From: Bacillota bacterium | Lineage (GTDB): Bacteria; Bacillota; Sulfobacillia; JACIYH01 | Length of the DNA stretch: 64,000 bases | NCBI GenBank assembly: GCA_030019365.1 | Contig: JASEFA010000001.1 | Location: 462,953-526,952, forward strand | Reading direction: 5' to 3' | In this document: positions 50,580 through 59,092 of the stretch, piece after piece | How the letters are laid out: every line of letters begins with the position of its first letter | Position numbering within the stretch: position 1 is the first letter of the stretch | The notes under the pieces: model-generated | The model's database searches: none | The model's input: only the letters and a program-made list of their open reading frames with translations | What the model was told of the DNA's origin: nothing | Made by a program: the position numbers and the translations under genes

Positions 50580-50660
50580 ACCCCGTACCCCACGGGGCCA
50601 GGCCGGGGCCCGATGTTAGGGCCCTGGCGGCCGGGGGTCCGCGAAGAAAGGAGGGAGCCC

Positions 50661-52307
50661 ATGGGTGGCGAGTTGATCCTTTCCCTGGACGCAGGCACCC
50701 AGAGCATGCGCGCCCTGGTGTTCGACCCCCGGGGTCACCTGCGGTACCAGGCCCGGGTACCCGTCCATCCCCCCTACCATTCGCCGCAGCCGGGGTGGGC
50801 CGAGCAGGAACCGGACACCTACTGGGAGGCCCTGGCCCGTGCCTGCCGGATGCTGTGGGGGCAGGGGGCTCAGCCTGACTCTCTGGCTGCACTGGCCCTC
50901 ACCGGCCAGCGGGCCAGTGTGGTGAACCTGGACCGGCAGGGCCGACCGCTACGGCCGGCCATCCTCTGGCTGGACGGGCGGCGGGCGGAGCGTTTCCCGC
51001 GGGTGGGGGGCCGCTGGGGGCTGCTCTTTGCACTGGCGGGGCTGCGGAGCACCCTCGAGTACCTGCAGGCCGAGGCTGAGGCCAACTGGCTGTGGGCCAA
51101 CCAGCCCGACGTGTGGGAGCGCACCGCCCACTACCTCCTGCTGTCCGGCTACCTCACCCACCGGCTTACGGGCCGCTACGTGGATTCCGTGGGATGCCAG
51201 GTGGGTTACGTCCCCTTTGACTACCGGCGCCTGACCTGGTCGGCCCCTTCGGACTGGAAGTGGCAGGCCCTCCCCGTGCGCCGGGAGACCCTGCCCGAGT
51301 TGACACCACCCGCACGGAAACTGGGCGAGGTGACGGAGCCGGCGGCGCGGGCCACCGGCCTGCCTGCGGGGCTGCCCGTGGTGGCGGCCGCAGCGGACAA
51401 GGCCTGCGAGGCGCTCGGGGCCGGGTGCCTGAACCCCTCCCTGGCCTGCATCGGCTACGGGACCACTGCTACCGTCAACGTCACCTCCCCCCGCTACCTG
51501 GAACCCATCCGCCTCATCCCGCCCTACCCCAGCGCAGTGCCCGGTGCCTACAACCTGGAGTTCCAGGTATACCGCGGTTTCTGGCTGGTTTCCTGGTTTC
51601 GGGAACAGTTCGGCCAGCCCGAAACGGCCGCCGCGGGGGCGCAAGGGCCGGGCGAAGGCCCCCCGGTCGAGACCCTCCTGGACCGCCTGGCGGAAGGGGT
51701 CGCGCCCGGCAGCCAGGGCCTGGTGCTGCACCCCTACTGGTCTCCGGGCCTGCGCTTCCCGGGCCCCGAGGCCCGGGGGGCGGTGGTAGGGTTCGCCAGC
51801 TTCCACACCCGTGCCCACTTTTACCGGGCCCTGCTGGAAGGACTGGCTTATGCCATGAGAGAAGGGAGGGAACGGATCGAGCGGCGCACGGGGGTCCCGG
51901 TACGGGAGCTGCGCGTGTGCGGGGGCGGGTCGCGCAGCGACCTGGTCATGCAGATCACCGCGGACGTCAGCGACCTGCCCGCTTCCCGCCCGGGCGTGGC
52001 CGAGGCATCCGGCCTGGGCGCGGCCGTGCTGGCAGCGGTGGGCGCCGGGCTGCACCGCGACCTCCCCACCGCGGTGCGGGAGATGACGCGCACCGGGGAG
52101 CGATTCGAGCCGCGGCGTGAGGCGGTGGCCGTGTACGACGACCTCTACCGCAGGGTTTACCGGCGCCTCTATCCCCGGCTCCGCCCCCTCTACCGGGAAC
52201 TACCCGGCGCGACCGGCGGGGCGGCGACCAGGGGGGCGACCACGCCAGCGGCCGGGGCGGCGAGCGAGCAGGCCCATAGCGGGGCGCCGTCAGGGAGGGC
52301 CAATTGA
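50661..52307 (+). CDS. FGGY-family carbohydrate kinase (glycerol kinase-like)
   Basis: 548-residue sugar/polyol kinase. ATP and substrate motifs: LSLDAGTQSMRALVFD at the N-terminus, ALTGQRASVVNLDRQG, LWLDGRRAE, ACIGYGTTATVN and VRELRVCGGGSRSDLVMQIT. GGAGGGAG precedes ATG 50661. It differs from classical GlpK in the second domain, so the substrate may be glycerol, a related polyol or a ketose. Ala/Gly/Thr-rich tail of about 30 residues. Its neighbours favour glycerol or a glycerol-like substrate. A 12-bp hairpin begins right after the stop. Confidence 0.87.
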   Translation: MGGELILSLDAGTQSMRALVFDPRGHLRYQARVPVHPPYHSPQPGWAEQEPDTYWEALARACRMLWGQGAQPDSLAALALTGQRASVVNLDRQGRPLRPAILWLDGRRAERFPRVGGRWGLLFALAGLRSTLEYLQAEAEANWLWANQPDVWERTAHYLLLSGYLTHRLTGRYVDSVGCQVGYVPFDYRRLTWSAPSDWKWQALPVRRETLPELTPPARKLGEVTEPAARATGLPAGLPVVAAAADKACEALGAGCLNPSLACIGYGTTATVNVTSPRYLEPIRLIPPYPSAVPGAYNLEFQVYRGFWLVSWFREQFGQPETAAAGAQGPGEGPPVETLLDRLAEGVAPGSQGLVLHPYWSPGLRFPGPEARGAVVGFASFHTRAHFYRALLEGLAYAMREGRERIERRTGVPVRELRVCGGGSRSDLVMQITADVSDLPASRPGVAEASGLGAAVLAAVGAGLHRDLPTAVREMTRTGERFEPRREAVAVYDDLYRRVYRRLYPRLRPLYRELPGATGGAATRGATTPAAGAASEQAHSGAPSGRAN

Positions 52308-52336
52308 TTGAGCCGACCCGCACGGGGTCGGCTCAA
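52308..52336. terminator. Hairpin between convergent genes
   Basis: 12-base-pair perfect stem (TTGAGCCGACCC / GGGTCGGCTCAA, loop GCACG) directly after the FGGY kinase stop and 22 bases after the stop of the convergent small peptide gene. There is no T-run on either side, so it may act as a boundary or processing hairpin more than a classical terminator. Confidence 0.6.
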
Positions 52337-52358
52337 TGGATGGGAAGCACTGGTGGAA

Positions 52359-52454
52359 TCACACGAACCACATAGCGAGCACAGCGATGGTGAACACGGC
52401 CAGAATGATGATCCAGTTCCACCAGGGGCCGGGACCCGGAGCCTTGGTCTCCAC
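52359..52454 (-). CDS. Small single-span membrane peptide (31 aa)
   Basis: GTG 52454 with AAGGAGG 8 bases upstream. The peptide starts VETKAPGPGPWWNW and continues into one hydrophobic span IIILAVFTIAVLAMWFV. The core FTIAVLA and its flanks match the 21-residue peptide at 2648-2713. Function unknown. Convergent with the FGGY kinase; the 250 bases upstream of it carry no other gene. Confidence 0.6.
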   Translation of the reverse strand: METKAPGPGPWWNWIIILAVFTIAVLAMWFV

Positions 52455-52572
52455 CTCTTCCACCTCCTTCTCCTCAGGGACAGAATATGACGGTATCCGG
52501 CCGGGGGACAGCGGTAGTCTCACGTCTCGACCCCCTTCTGCTTCACATAATATGCAAGCGGGGTAACTGGTG

Positions 52573-52591
52573 ACGCTCCCGCCGGGAGCGT
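52573..52591. repeat. GC-rich hairpin
   Basis: Inverted repeat ACGCTCCC-GCC-GGGAGCGT in the gap between the small peptide gene and the yitT-like gene. No T-run follows. It may insulate the two divergent genes. Confidence 0.4.
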
Positions 52592-52685
52592 AGGCCCCCT
52601 GCCGAGGGCACCCACCGTACCGGAGGCCAGCACCCCGACAGGGGCCACACGGGCCCCAGGGGGCGTGCGGGAAGGCCGTATGCCC

Positions 52686-52694
52686 TGCTATAAT
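52686..52694 (+). promoter_or_regulatory. Extended -10 promoter for the YitT-family gene
   Basis: TGCTATAAT, a perfect extended -10 (TG-N-TATAAT). The -35 region is not recognisable. The first in-frame GTG of the gene begins at 52701, 7 bases after the -10, which is where transcription should start. Confidence 0.6.
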
Positions 52695-52700
52695 GGCATC

Positions 52701-53813
52701 GTGGCAGAAAAAGCTGCCTTGAAGGTGGCGAGATACCCCGTGCGCACCGCTGACGAGAAAGCGAGCACCGCAGCGGTCCCCGCGACAAACCGGACCGGCC
52801 GGGAGGGAGCCGACCAGCTTCGCAGCGGCCTCATGCTGGTGGCGGGAGCCGCCATATTCTCCCTGGGGCTGAACGGCCTGGTGGTGGCCAACGGACTGGC
52901 CGAAGGGGGCCTTTCCGGGATCTCAGTCATCGTGCATTACTTCACCGGCTGGCCGGTGGGGGTCCTCTACCTGCTCCTCAATGTCCCGCTGCTCGTACTC
53001 GGCTATATCTCCCTCGGCGGCCGCTTCACCCTGCGCACGCTGGTGGGTGCGGGCCTGGTCACCGGGGCACTCATCCTGACCCGATCGGTCAGGTTTCCCA
53101 TGAACGACCTCCTCCTCGCCTCCCTGTACGGAGGCGTGATCAACGGCACCGGCCTGGGGCTCATGTTCCGCGCCGGCGGCTCAAGCGGGGGCCTGGACAT
53201 CCTGGCCCAGCACCTCCGCCACCAGCGCGGCCTCACCGTGGCGGAGACCTACCTGGTGGCGGACGGCATCGTGCTGGCGGCGGCGGGGTTCCTGCTGGGA
53301 GCCGATACCGCCCTGTACGCCCTCATCGTCACCTTCGTGGGGGGACGGGTGGCCGACCTCATCCAGGAAGGGCCCAACCGGGCCAAGGCGGTGCTCATCA
53401 TCACCGGCCGGGTGGAACCCCTCACCCACTACGTGACGTCGGTGCTGGAGCGGGGGGCTACGGTGTTTGACGTACGCGGTGCCTACACCGGGCGGCCCAG
53501 GGGCCTGGTGATGACCGTGCTCAGTCGCCGGGAACTGGCCCGCCTGAAGCAGCACGTGCGCCAGTTGGACGCCCGCGCCTTCATGGTGGTGCAGGATGCC
53601 ACCGAAGTCATCGGCGAAGGATTCGGTACCATCGTGCCCCCGCACGGGCCGGCACCCGCGTCCCTACGGGCCGGGCGCCGGGTGCCGCGGCCGCGGCGGA
53701 GGACCCAGCCGCCGGATCAGGGACCGGAAATCATCCGGGATGGCGGCCCACAGGCGCAGGGAAACCGGCGGCGGCAGGCGAATGGACCCCGAAAGCGACT
53801 ACCTGAGAGGTAG
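52701..53813 (+). CDS. YitT-family membrane protein (DUF161 and DUF2179)
   Basis: About 370 residues. Spans at about 46-200 belong to the YitT membrane domain (MLVAGAAIFSLGLNGLVVAN, GLAEGGLSGISVIVHYFTGW, RAGGSSGGLDILAQHLR). A cytoplasmic DUF2179 domain follows at about 225-310 (KAVLIITGRVEPLTHYVTSV, RGATVFDVRGAYTGRPRGLV, DARAFMVVQDATEVIGEGFG). A Pro/Arg-rich tail of about 60 residues may be an artefact of the adjacent deletion. If translation starts at 52701 the mRNA is leaderless; GTG 52725 is an alternative. Confidence 0.85.
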   Translation: MAEKAALKVARYPVRTADEKASTAAVPATNRTGREGADQLRSGLMLVAGAAIFSLGLNGLVVANGLAEGGLSGISVIVHYFTGWPVGVLYLLLNVPLLVLGYISLGGRFTLRTLVGAGLVTGALILTRSVRFPMNDLLLASLYGGVINGTGLGLMFRAGGSSGGLDILAQHLRHQRGLTVAETYLVADGIVLAAAGFLLGADTALYALIVTFVGGRVADLIQEGPNRAKAVLIITGRVEPLTHYVTSVLERGATVFDVRGAYTGRPRGLVMTVLSRRELARLKQHVRQLDARAFMVVQDATEVIGEGFGTIVPPHGPAPASLRAGRRVPRPRRRTQPPDQGPEIIRDGGPQAQGNRRRQANGPRKRLPER

Positions 53814-53819
53814 TGGGAA

Positions 53820-54419
53820 AGGCTGGCCCGTGAGGACGCGCGGGTGATGGGCATCCTGGGCCTGGGCGTGCAGGGGCGCGCCAACCTGGAGGCAGTCCGC
53901 CACGTGTGCGACATCCGGGAGGTGCGTGCCTACGACATCGTCCCCGAGCGCCGGGACGCCTACGCCCGTGAGATGGAGGAAGCCACGGGGATACGCATCA
54001 TCCCCGTCGACACCCCCCGCGACGCCGTGGCGGGTTGCGACATGGTGGTCACCGCGGGCCCCATCCTGAAGCATCCCACCCCCGTCATCACACCCGACTG
54101 GCTGAGTCCGGGGGTGCTGGCGGTGCCCCTGGACTTCGACTCTTACTTCACCCCGGCCAGCACGCACGCAGTGGACTACTCCGTCACCGACGACGCCGCC
54201 CAGTACCTCTACTACCGCCAAACCGGTTACTTCGGGGGATGCCCCGACCCCCACGCCGACCTGGGAGAGGTGGTGGTGGCCAAGAAGCCAGCCCGCACCG
54301 ACCCCTCCCAGAGGATCATGAGCATGAACCTGGGGCTGGCCATCGAGGACATGGCCGTGGCCCAGGCCGTCTACCGCCGGGCCGTTGACACGGGCCTGGG
54401 CACCGCCCTCCCCCTCTGA
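53820..54419 (+). pseudogene. N-terminally truncated ornithine cyclodeaminase/mu-crystallin homolog
   Basis: The frame opens just after a stop near 53815 with ERLAREDARVMGILGLGVQG, the middle of the family, and continues through the Rossmann domain (VTAGPILKHPTPVITPDWLS, VPLDFDSYFTPASTHAVDYS) to the normal C-terminus (IMSMNLGLAIEDMAVAQAVY). The first 120 or so residues, which form part of the dimer and substrate domain, are absent; the tail of the YitT gene now abuts. A GTG/ATG pair at 53844 could start a 191-residue NAD-binding fragment. Confidence 0.65.
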
Positions 54420-54422
54420 CCC

Positions 54423-54760
54423 GAGCCGCAAAGGGCTAAAGCCCCCGAGGAGGATTCCTCGCATGACGGAGCGTTCGCGGACAGGATCAACGAAGAGATC
54501 CTGTTCTCCGCCATAGAGGGCAACAGCACCCTGAGGGAAAGCAGAGAACAGGTCGCCCGCGGGGGATACTCAGTGCCGCGTGCCCGGCCACACCGGGCGC
54601 TGCATGAAGCCATGCCACCAGAGTGTAAGGCGCGTCTGCAGGGGGAGGCGGTCCGCGTAGAACCCGATGATTTTCCCCTGGATCTGTTCAGCACCCGCGG
54701 CCACAACCTCCAGCCAGACGGGCAGCGGCTTCGTGGAGGGACTCCCGGCCCACCCGGGCG
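54423..54760 (+). pseudogene. Unrecognised gene remnant
   Basis: Beyond the cyclodeaminase stop the same frame stays open with coding-like codon use: FADRINEEILFSAIEGNSTL, then HEAMPPECKARLQGEAVRVE and PDDFPLDLFSTRGHNLQPDG. There is no start codon with a ribosome site in front of the open part and no family I recognise. It may be the tail of a deleted gene. This covers most of the gap between 54419 and 54820. Confidence 0.35.
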
Positions 54761-54819
54761 CAACGCCGCTATGCCTTCTGTCGTCTATCCGTAGGGAAGG
54801 TCACAGAGGAGGGATAGTC

Positions 54820-56400
54820 TTGTTAGCCCGGATAAATGAGCACCTGTTCTCAAGGAAGGGGGGAAAGGGCTCGCGAGGGCACGGGCGGCCAGGGGCGGGG
54901 CTGGCTCCCCGGATACTTGCGCTGGTCACCTGCCTGTCGCTGCTCCTTCCCCTCGTGGCAGCAGGCTGCTTCGGAAAGCCGACCGGCGAGGGCCCGGCCG
55001 GGACCGCCGGGCCTGAGCAGGAGCCACTGCGTCCGGGCGCGGTGGCCGTGCGCATGGAAGGTGCGATCGCGACGGCGGGACCCTTTCCGCAGTTGCTCTC
55101 GCCCCGGTGGGTGAGCACAGGAAAGCTGGTCGCCCTGGCCAGACACGATGGTAGTGAGTCGCTGGTCGAGTTTTCCCGCGGTGAGGGGAACACCTGGACC
55201 GGTCGCACCCTGCTCACCCTGAAGGCGGGCTCCGTGCCCGCATCGTTTTACGGGTGGGACTATCTGTACGAGGGTAAGTCCATTCTGTTTACCTCCCTGT
55301 CGGAGAATTGCCTGTGGCAATACGACATACCGCCGTCCGCGGCCCAAAGTGCCGAGCAGAAGGTCTCGCGGGTAGCGGAGGGGATCCACACCTTCAAAGT
55401 CTCGCCAGATCACACCCGGGCGGTCGTATACGGCCCCAAAGAGGCCAGCATGCTCGATTTTCGCACCGGTGGCACCACCTCCCTCCCCGACGTCCGCACC
55501 TACGAGTTTCCCTTCACCGGGCACGCCAGTAGCTGGTCCCCCGACAGCTCCCACTACCTGTACCAGTTGGTGAAAGGGCAATTGAAAACCGCCTTCGGCA
55601 TCGTGAGGGCCGACACCGGAAAGACCGTCAGGAGGATTGCACCGGATGACAGTTGCGCCTTCGACGCAGTATGGTCGCCGGATGGTGTCCACGTGGCCTT
55701 CCTGCTGCTGAAGGGCAGGGGCGACGGATTCCTGGGCCCCCATGACGAATTGACCCCTCCCATCGCCCACAGGTTGGGGATCCTGAACGTGCGGACGGGC
55801 GAGGTGGCCTACCTGGCCGTCCCGCAGAAGCTGGTCTACGGGCTGCCCGTGTGGTCCCCCGCGGGCGATCAGGTGGCCTTCGCGGCCGGCACCGTGCAGG
55901 GATCGAAGCAGAAAGGCTTCCAGGCCAGTACCACCCTCTACGTGGCCTCCCGGTCCGGCAAGGAGTGGCAGGTCGGCCCGGTCACCCGGGAAACCGAAGG
56001 CGCCCGCCATGTCCCCCGGTCCTGGGCTCCCGGTGGCAAGGCCCTGGCCTTCACCTCAGGGAGGGATGAGCCGCGCCCACAATACACCTTCGGCGTGGTA
56101 ACGGCCAGCACGGGTGCAGATGGCCGCCTGTCCTGGTCGGCCCCCGTCATGCTCGGCGAGGTGGACGAAAGGGTGGTCTGGCTCGACGAGCACACGCTGG
56201 TGGGACTGGTAACCCCGGCGGCGGGCAAGCAACAGATCCGCGTGTTCTCGGTGGACGGGAGCGTGGTCTCCACGCTGGAGGGACCGCCGGTACACCACTC
56301 GGAGATGGCCCTCTCCCCTGACGGGCGCTACCTGGCCTACACAGTAGTCGCTCCCGGCCAGGACACCGCCACAGTCCTCAAAATACGCCCCGCGAGATAA
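54820..56400 (+). CDS. Beta-propeller lipoprotein
   Basis: 526-residue exported lipoprotein. TTG 54820 has AGGAGGGA 5 bases upstream. Signal region LALVTCLSLLLPLVAAGC ends in the lipobox VAAGC. The mature part is a TolB/WD40-like propeller with repeated WSPD/SPDG blades (FKVSPDHTRAVVYGPKEASM, HASSWSPDSSHYLYQL, DAVWSPDGVHVAFLLL, LPVWSPAGDQVAFAAG, MALSPDGRYLAYTVV). Function unknown. A broken paralog of its middle blades is at 2860-3150. Confidence 0.8.
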   Translation: MLARINEHLFSRKGGKGSRGHGRPGAGLAPRILALVTCLSLLLPLVAAGCFGKPTGEGPAGTAGPEQEPLRPGAVAVRMEGAIATAGPFPQLLSPRWVSTGKLVALARHDGSESLVEFSRGEGNTWTGRTLLTLKAGSVPASFYGWDYLYEGKSILFTSLSENCLWQYDIPPSAAQSAEQKVSRVAEGIHTFKVSPDHTRAVVYGPKEASMLDFRTGGTTSLPDVRTYEFPFTGHASSWSPDSSHYLYQLVKGQLKTAFGIVRADTGKTVRRIAPDDSCAFDAVWSPDGVHVAFLLLKGRGDGFLGPHDELTPPIAHRLGILNVRTGEVAYLAVPQKLVYGLPVWSPAGDQVAFAAGTVQGSKQKGFQASTTLYVASRSGKEWQVGPVTRETEGARHVPRSWAPGGKALAFTSGRDEPRPQYTFGVVTASTGADGRLSWSAPVMLGEVDERVVWLDEHTLVGLVTPAAGKQQIRVFSVDGSVVSTLEGPPVHHSEMALSPDGRYLAYTVVAPGQDTATVLKIRPAR

Positions 56401-56493
56401 CCAGGCGGGAGGAACGCAAGCGCTCCCGCATTCCTCCAGCCGTGTGAATTTCTTGACGCGCGACACCGAGTTGTCACAGGGAGGGGCGGTTTC

Positions 56494-56744
56494 ATGGAAC
56501 CCGGGATCAGGCGCGCAGAAGAACGGGACATCGACGCCCTGGCTGAGATGTACGTGGAATTGCACAACTTCCACGCGACGGCAATTCCTTCCCGCCTCCG
56601 TATAGTGGGTGGAGTGGACGATCGCCTGGTGCGGGCGCGATCGAGATAGAGGTGGACATCTGGGAGTTCCCGGGCGGCCCTCTCGGTTTCTACGACAAGC
56701 TCGGGTATGTGACTCAGAGACGCAGGATGGTTAGAAGGCTCTAG
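56494..56744 (+). pseudogene. GNAT acetyltransferase gene with large internal deletion
   Basis: ATG 56494 with GGGAGGGG upstream starts a normal GNAT N-terminus (GIRRAEERDIDALAEMYVEL). After about 40 codons the homology breaks off. The C-terminal motif resumes in another frame (DIWEFPGGPLGFYDKLGYVT and QRRRMVRRL, stop at 56744). The whole acetyl-CoA binding motif A is missing. Confidence 0.7.
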
Positions 56745-56794
56745 ATCTGCAGCGGCCGGCGTTCACAGAAAGAACACCACCGCCAGGGCAAAGG

Positions 56795-56800
56795 TATAAT
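56795..56800 (+). promoter_or_regulatory. -10 box before the EamA gene
   Basis: Perfect TATAAT about 34-40 bases before the start of the EamA-family gene; no clear -35 at the right distance. Confidence 0.4.
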
Positions 56801-56833
56801 GACCTGGCGGCAGCCTTCGCCCGTGGAGGAGGG

Positions 56834-57259
56834 ATGATTGTGAGCGCCGTAGCCTGGGCGTTCCTGGCCATGCTGCTGTGGGGCGCCGCCCCCATTCTCG
56901 GCAAGCTGGGCCTCGCCCGCACGGACCCTTTCCTGGGACTTCTCGTCCGTAACGGTACCGCCTTCCTGATCCTGGTCACAGGTCTGCTGGTGGCCGGCCG
57001 CCTGCGCCTCCCCATCCCCGTCGACGCCCGCAGTGGTGCCCTGCTGGCCGGGGAGGGGATCGTGGCCTCCCTGCTGGCCCAGCTTGCCTACTACTGGGCC
57101 CTCAAGCTCGGCAGCCCCGCCCGCGTGGCGCCGCTGGCGGCCGCCTATCCCCTCATCACGGTTCTGCTGTCACTCATCCTGTTGCGGGAGCACCTTTCCT
57201 GGATGCGAGTGGCCGGCGCCCTCCTGGTAGTCGGGGGGGTCATCCTGCTCGGCCGATAG
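56834..57259 (+). CDS. Small EamA-family (DMT) membrane protein
   Basis: 141 residues with four spans forming one EamA unit: AWAFLAMLLWGAAPILGKLG, FLILVTGLLVAG, ALLAGEGIVASLLAQLAYYW and the end AYPLITVLLSLILLREHLSW, RVAGALLVVGGVILLGR. Single-unit DMT proteins work as dimers; substrate unknown. ATG 56834 is close to GGAGGAGGG; GTG 56840 has better spacing. Confidence 0.85.
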   Translation: MIVSAVAWAFLAMLLWGAAPILGKLGLARTDPFLGLLVRNGTAFLILVTGLLVAGRLRLPIPVDARSGALLAGEGIVASLLAQLAYYWALKLGSPARVAPLAAAYPLITVLLSLILLREHLSWMRVAGALLVVGGVILLGR

Positions 57260-57356
57260 CCTTTCTCCCGCAGGGCAACCTCGCGAGCTCGCCCGGCGGC
57301 CCGGACCGGAGAGGACCACGTCCCACCCGGCTCGGCGAGAAACGCCACCCCGCGCC

Positions 57357-57560
57357 TCAAAGGTGTTGCTTCAACTCCTCCACAGAGGCCCGGACGAGTT
57401 CATCCCCGGTTACTTGTGGCAGGCGGCTCAACCGCCACCTCCACCCCCCATTATACTGGAAAGGTTTGCTTTCCTGCACCTCCGTTCCCGCCCGACCGAC
57501 CAGCTCGCCTATCCATGCTTCCGCCACAGGATTGTCTGGCCGCTCCCGGCCGCCGGTCAC
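57357..57560 (-). CDS. Small protein coupled to the nucleoside phosphorylase gene
   Basis: 67 residues; its GTG overlaps the phosphorylase stop as GTGA, so it is likely translated by coupling. Sequence is polar with VQESKPFQYNGGWRWRLSRL and a helical C-terminus DELVRASVEELKQHL. No family recognised, no membrane span. Confidence 0.5.
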   Translation of the reverse strand: MTGGRERPDNPVAEAWIGELVGRAGTEVQESKPFQYNGGWRWRLSRLPQVTGDELVRASVEELKQHL

Positions 57561-58426
57561 CCTGAGACCTCGTCCGTCGCCCCGCAGACCACGGGCGGCG
57601 CCCGGCGTCCCAGGACACGGGGTAGGGCGTGGCAGACCGCCTCCAGGGTGGTCGCCACCCGCTCGGTCCGGTACCCCTCCTCCCAGCTTTCGCCGAAGAG
57701 TTCATCGCTGATGAAGAGCACGGCGGCAAACTCGATATGGCGGTACATGGCGATAGACATGAGGGCGGTGCATTCCATCTCCACCGCCAGAACACCTTCC
57801 CGGGCATACTGCTCGACCTTGTCCCTTGTCTCGCGGCAGGGGGAATCCATGGTCCAGACGCCCCCTTCCGTCACGCGCATCCCGGCGAGGGCTGTCCTGA
57901 GTTCCGCCAGCAGTGCGGGCGACGGCCGGCAGGCCGCACCCGGAGGGAGGTAGTGGTAAGACGTCCCCTCCTCCCGCACACCCCAGGTGGGCAGGACGAT
58001 ATCTCCAATCCTGCACCGCGGGCTGAGCGAGCCGGCCGCCCCCACCATGAGTATGCGCCCTACTCCCGACGCGATCAGGGCTTCCATCAACATGCCCGCT
58101 GCCGGCGCGCCGATGGAGGACAGGTAGACGGCCGCCTCGTTGTCCATCCTGCCCTCCACCGCACCCGGGAGCACGGGCGCCTCCCTGGCGTCCACAAGCC
58201 CCAACGCCCGCAGCAAGGACTGGTAAGATCTCCTCGTGAAAGACAGCACGGCCAGGTCCGCAGCAATCTCTTTCGCGAACACCGCTGGGTCTATCAGCGC
58301 CGGCGCTGCGGACAACCACATGGGTCCCGCCAGGCCTACCGGCCCGCCCTGCCCCGCCGGCCCTGCCGAGCCCGGCCCATCCGGGCACACGGGCCTTTCC
58401 CAGCCCGCAGCACCTTCTTTGCCCAC
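57557..58426 (-). CDS. Nucleoside phosphorylase (PNP/UDP family)
   Basis: 289-residue enzyme of the hexameric purine/uridine phosphorylase family. Motifs: RILMVGAAGSLSPRCRIGDI (phosphate and base pocket), LAVEMECTALMSIAMYRHIE (ribose-binding Glu-Met-Glu) and AVLFISDELFGESW (catalytic Asp). The first 35 residues are Gly/Pro-rich and collagen-like (GSAGPAGQGGPVGLAG), absent from usual relatives. GTG 58426 has GGGGGG just upstream. Substrate (inosine, guanosine or uridine) cannot be told. Confidence 0.85.
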   Translation of the reverse strand: MGKEGAAGWERPVCPDGPGSAGPAGQGGPVGLAGPMWLSAAPALIDPAVFAKEIAADLAVLSFTRRSYQSLLRALGLVDAREAPVLPGAVEGRMDNEAAVYLSSIGAPAAGMLMEALIASGVGRILMVGAAGSLSPRCRIGDIVLPTWGVREEGTSYHYLPPGAACRPSPALLAELRTALAGMRVTEGGVWTMDSPCRETRDKVEQYAREGVLAVEMECTALMSIAMYRHIEFAAVLFISDELFGESWEEGYRTERVATTLEAVCHALPRVLGRRAPPVVCGATDEVSG

Positions 58427-58465
58427 AGAAGCCCCCCTTTCGCTTCGCCAGGAAAACCTTGAGCC

Positions 58466-58612
58466 CTAATACCCCTCGACCTCCCGTTGCGGGGCCAGTC
58501 TGCTCGGGAGGCCACAGCCCGCAGCTAAACCGAGGAGGACGACCGCGCACAGGAAGATGATGGTGAGCGCCCTGATGATCCCCGAGCTTTTGCTTCCGCG
58601 CACTCCTGCCAT
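58466..58612 (-). CDS. Very small lipoprotein
   Basis: 48 residues from ATG 58612, with GGGAAGGGG upstream. Basic start (GVRGSKSSGIIR), hydrophobic span ALTIIFLCAVVLLGLAAGC ending in the lipobox LAAGC, and a 20-residue mature part. No family recognised; lipidated peptides of this size are often membrane-associated accessory factors. Lies 40 bases before the phosphorylase gene on the same strand. Confidence 0.55.
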   Translation of the reverse strand: MAGVRGSKSSGIIRALTIIFLCAVVLLGLAAGCGLPSRLAPQREVEGY

Positions 58613-59092
58613 CCCCCTTCCCGCACGGGGTCCAGGAACAAGCCAATAACTTCCACGCCACCGGCTGGCATTTCGGCAGAGCAACATCCGATTCCTCCTG
58701 AACAGGATTGCCTCAGCGAGCGACGCGCTGCCTTCACTGCGGTTACAGGAAGCTACCATGGGGATGGTTCTCGGCCATTGCGGCAGCGGCGGTGGACGGG
58801 CATCCCGGCATCGGTCCGTCCCTGTCAGGGGTCATGTAATTCACCCACCGGGCCGCTGGAAATGCCAAGAAGTTCTGCCGCGCGTCGAGCGGGCCGTGCC
58901 TTACGTCAGAGAGAGTCCTTATAACCCCGCATCTCTCCCCTCAACAACATGTGAAGGTGGGGAGAAGCCGGGCAGGGAGCCGGGAATCATACAGTCTGCG
59001 CAGGGCAAGCAGGCGGTGTGCGGCGAGCAGGCGGTGTACGGCAAGCAGAACCGCCTTGGCGGGGGTGAGGCGCCACGCTGCGAACAGGGCGG
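58613..59092. other. Gap with a short tandem repeat
   Basis: No gene or remnant recognised. Two and a half copies of an 18-base unit (GGCAAGCAGGCGGTGTGC type) occur at 59004-59021, 59022-59039 and part of 59040-59057. Confidence 0.5.

Noticed and set aside
52308-52336. Treating the TTGAGCCGACCC repeat as an attachment site
   Set aside because: It is a simple inverted repeat between convergent stops with no integrase or second copy nearby.
59004-59057. 18-base repeats as a CRISPR array
   Set aside because: Copies are directly adjacent with no spacers, only two and a half units, and no cas genes in the window.
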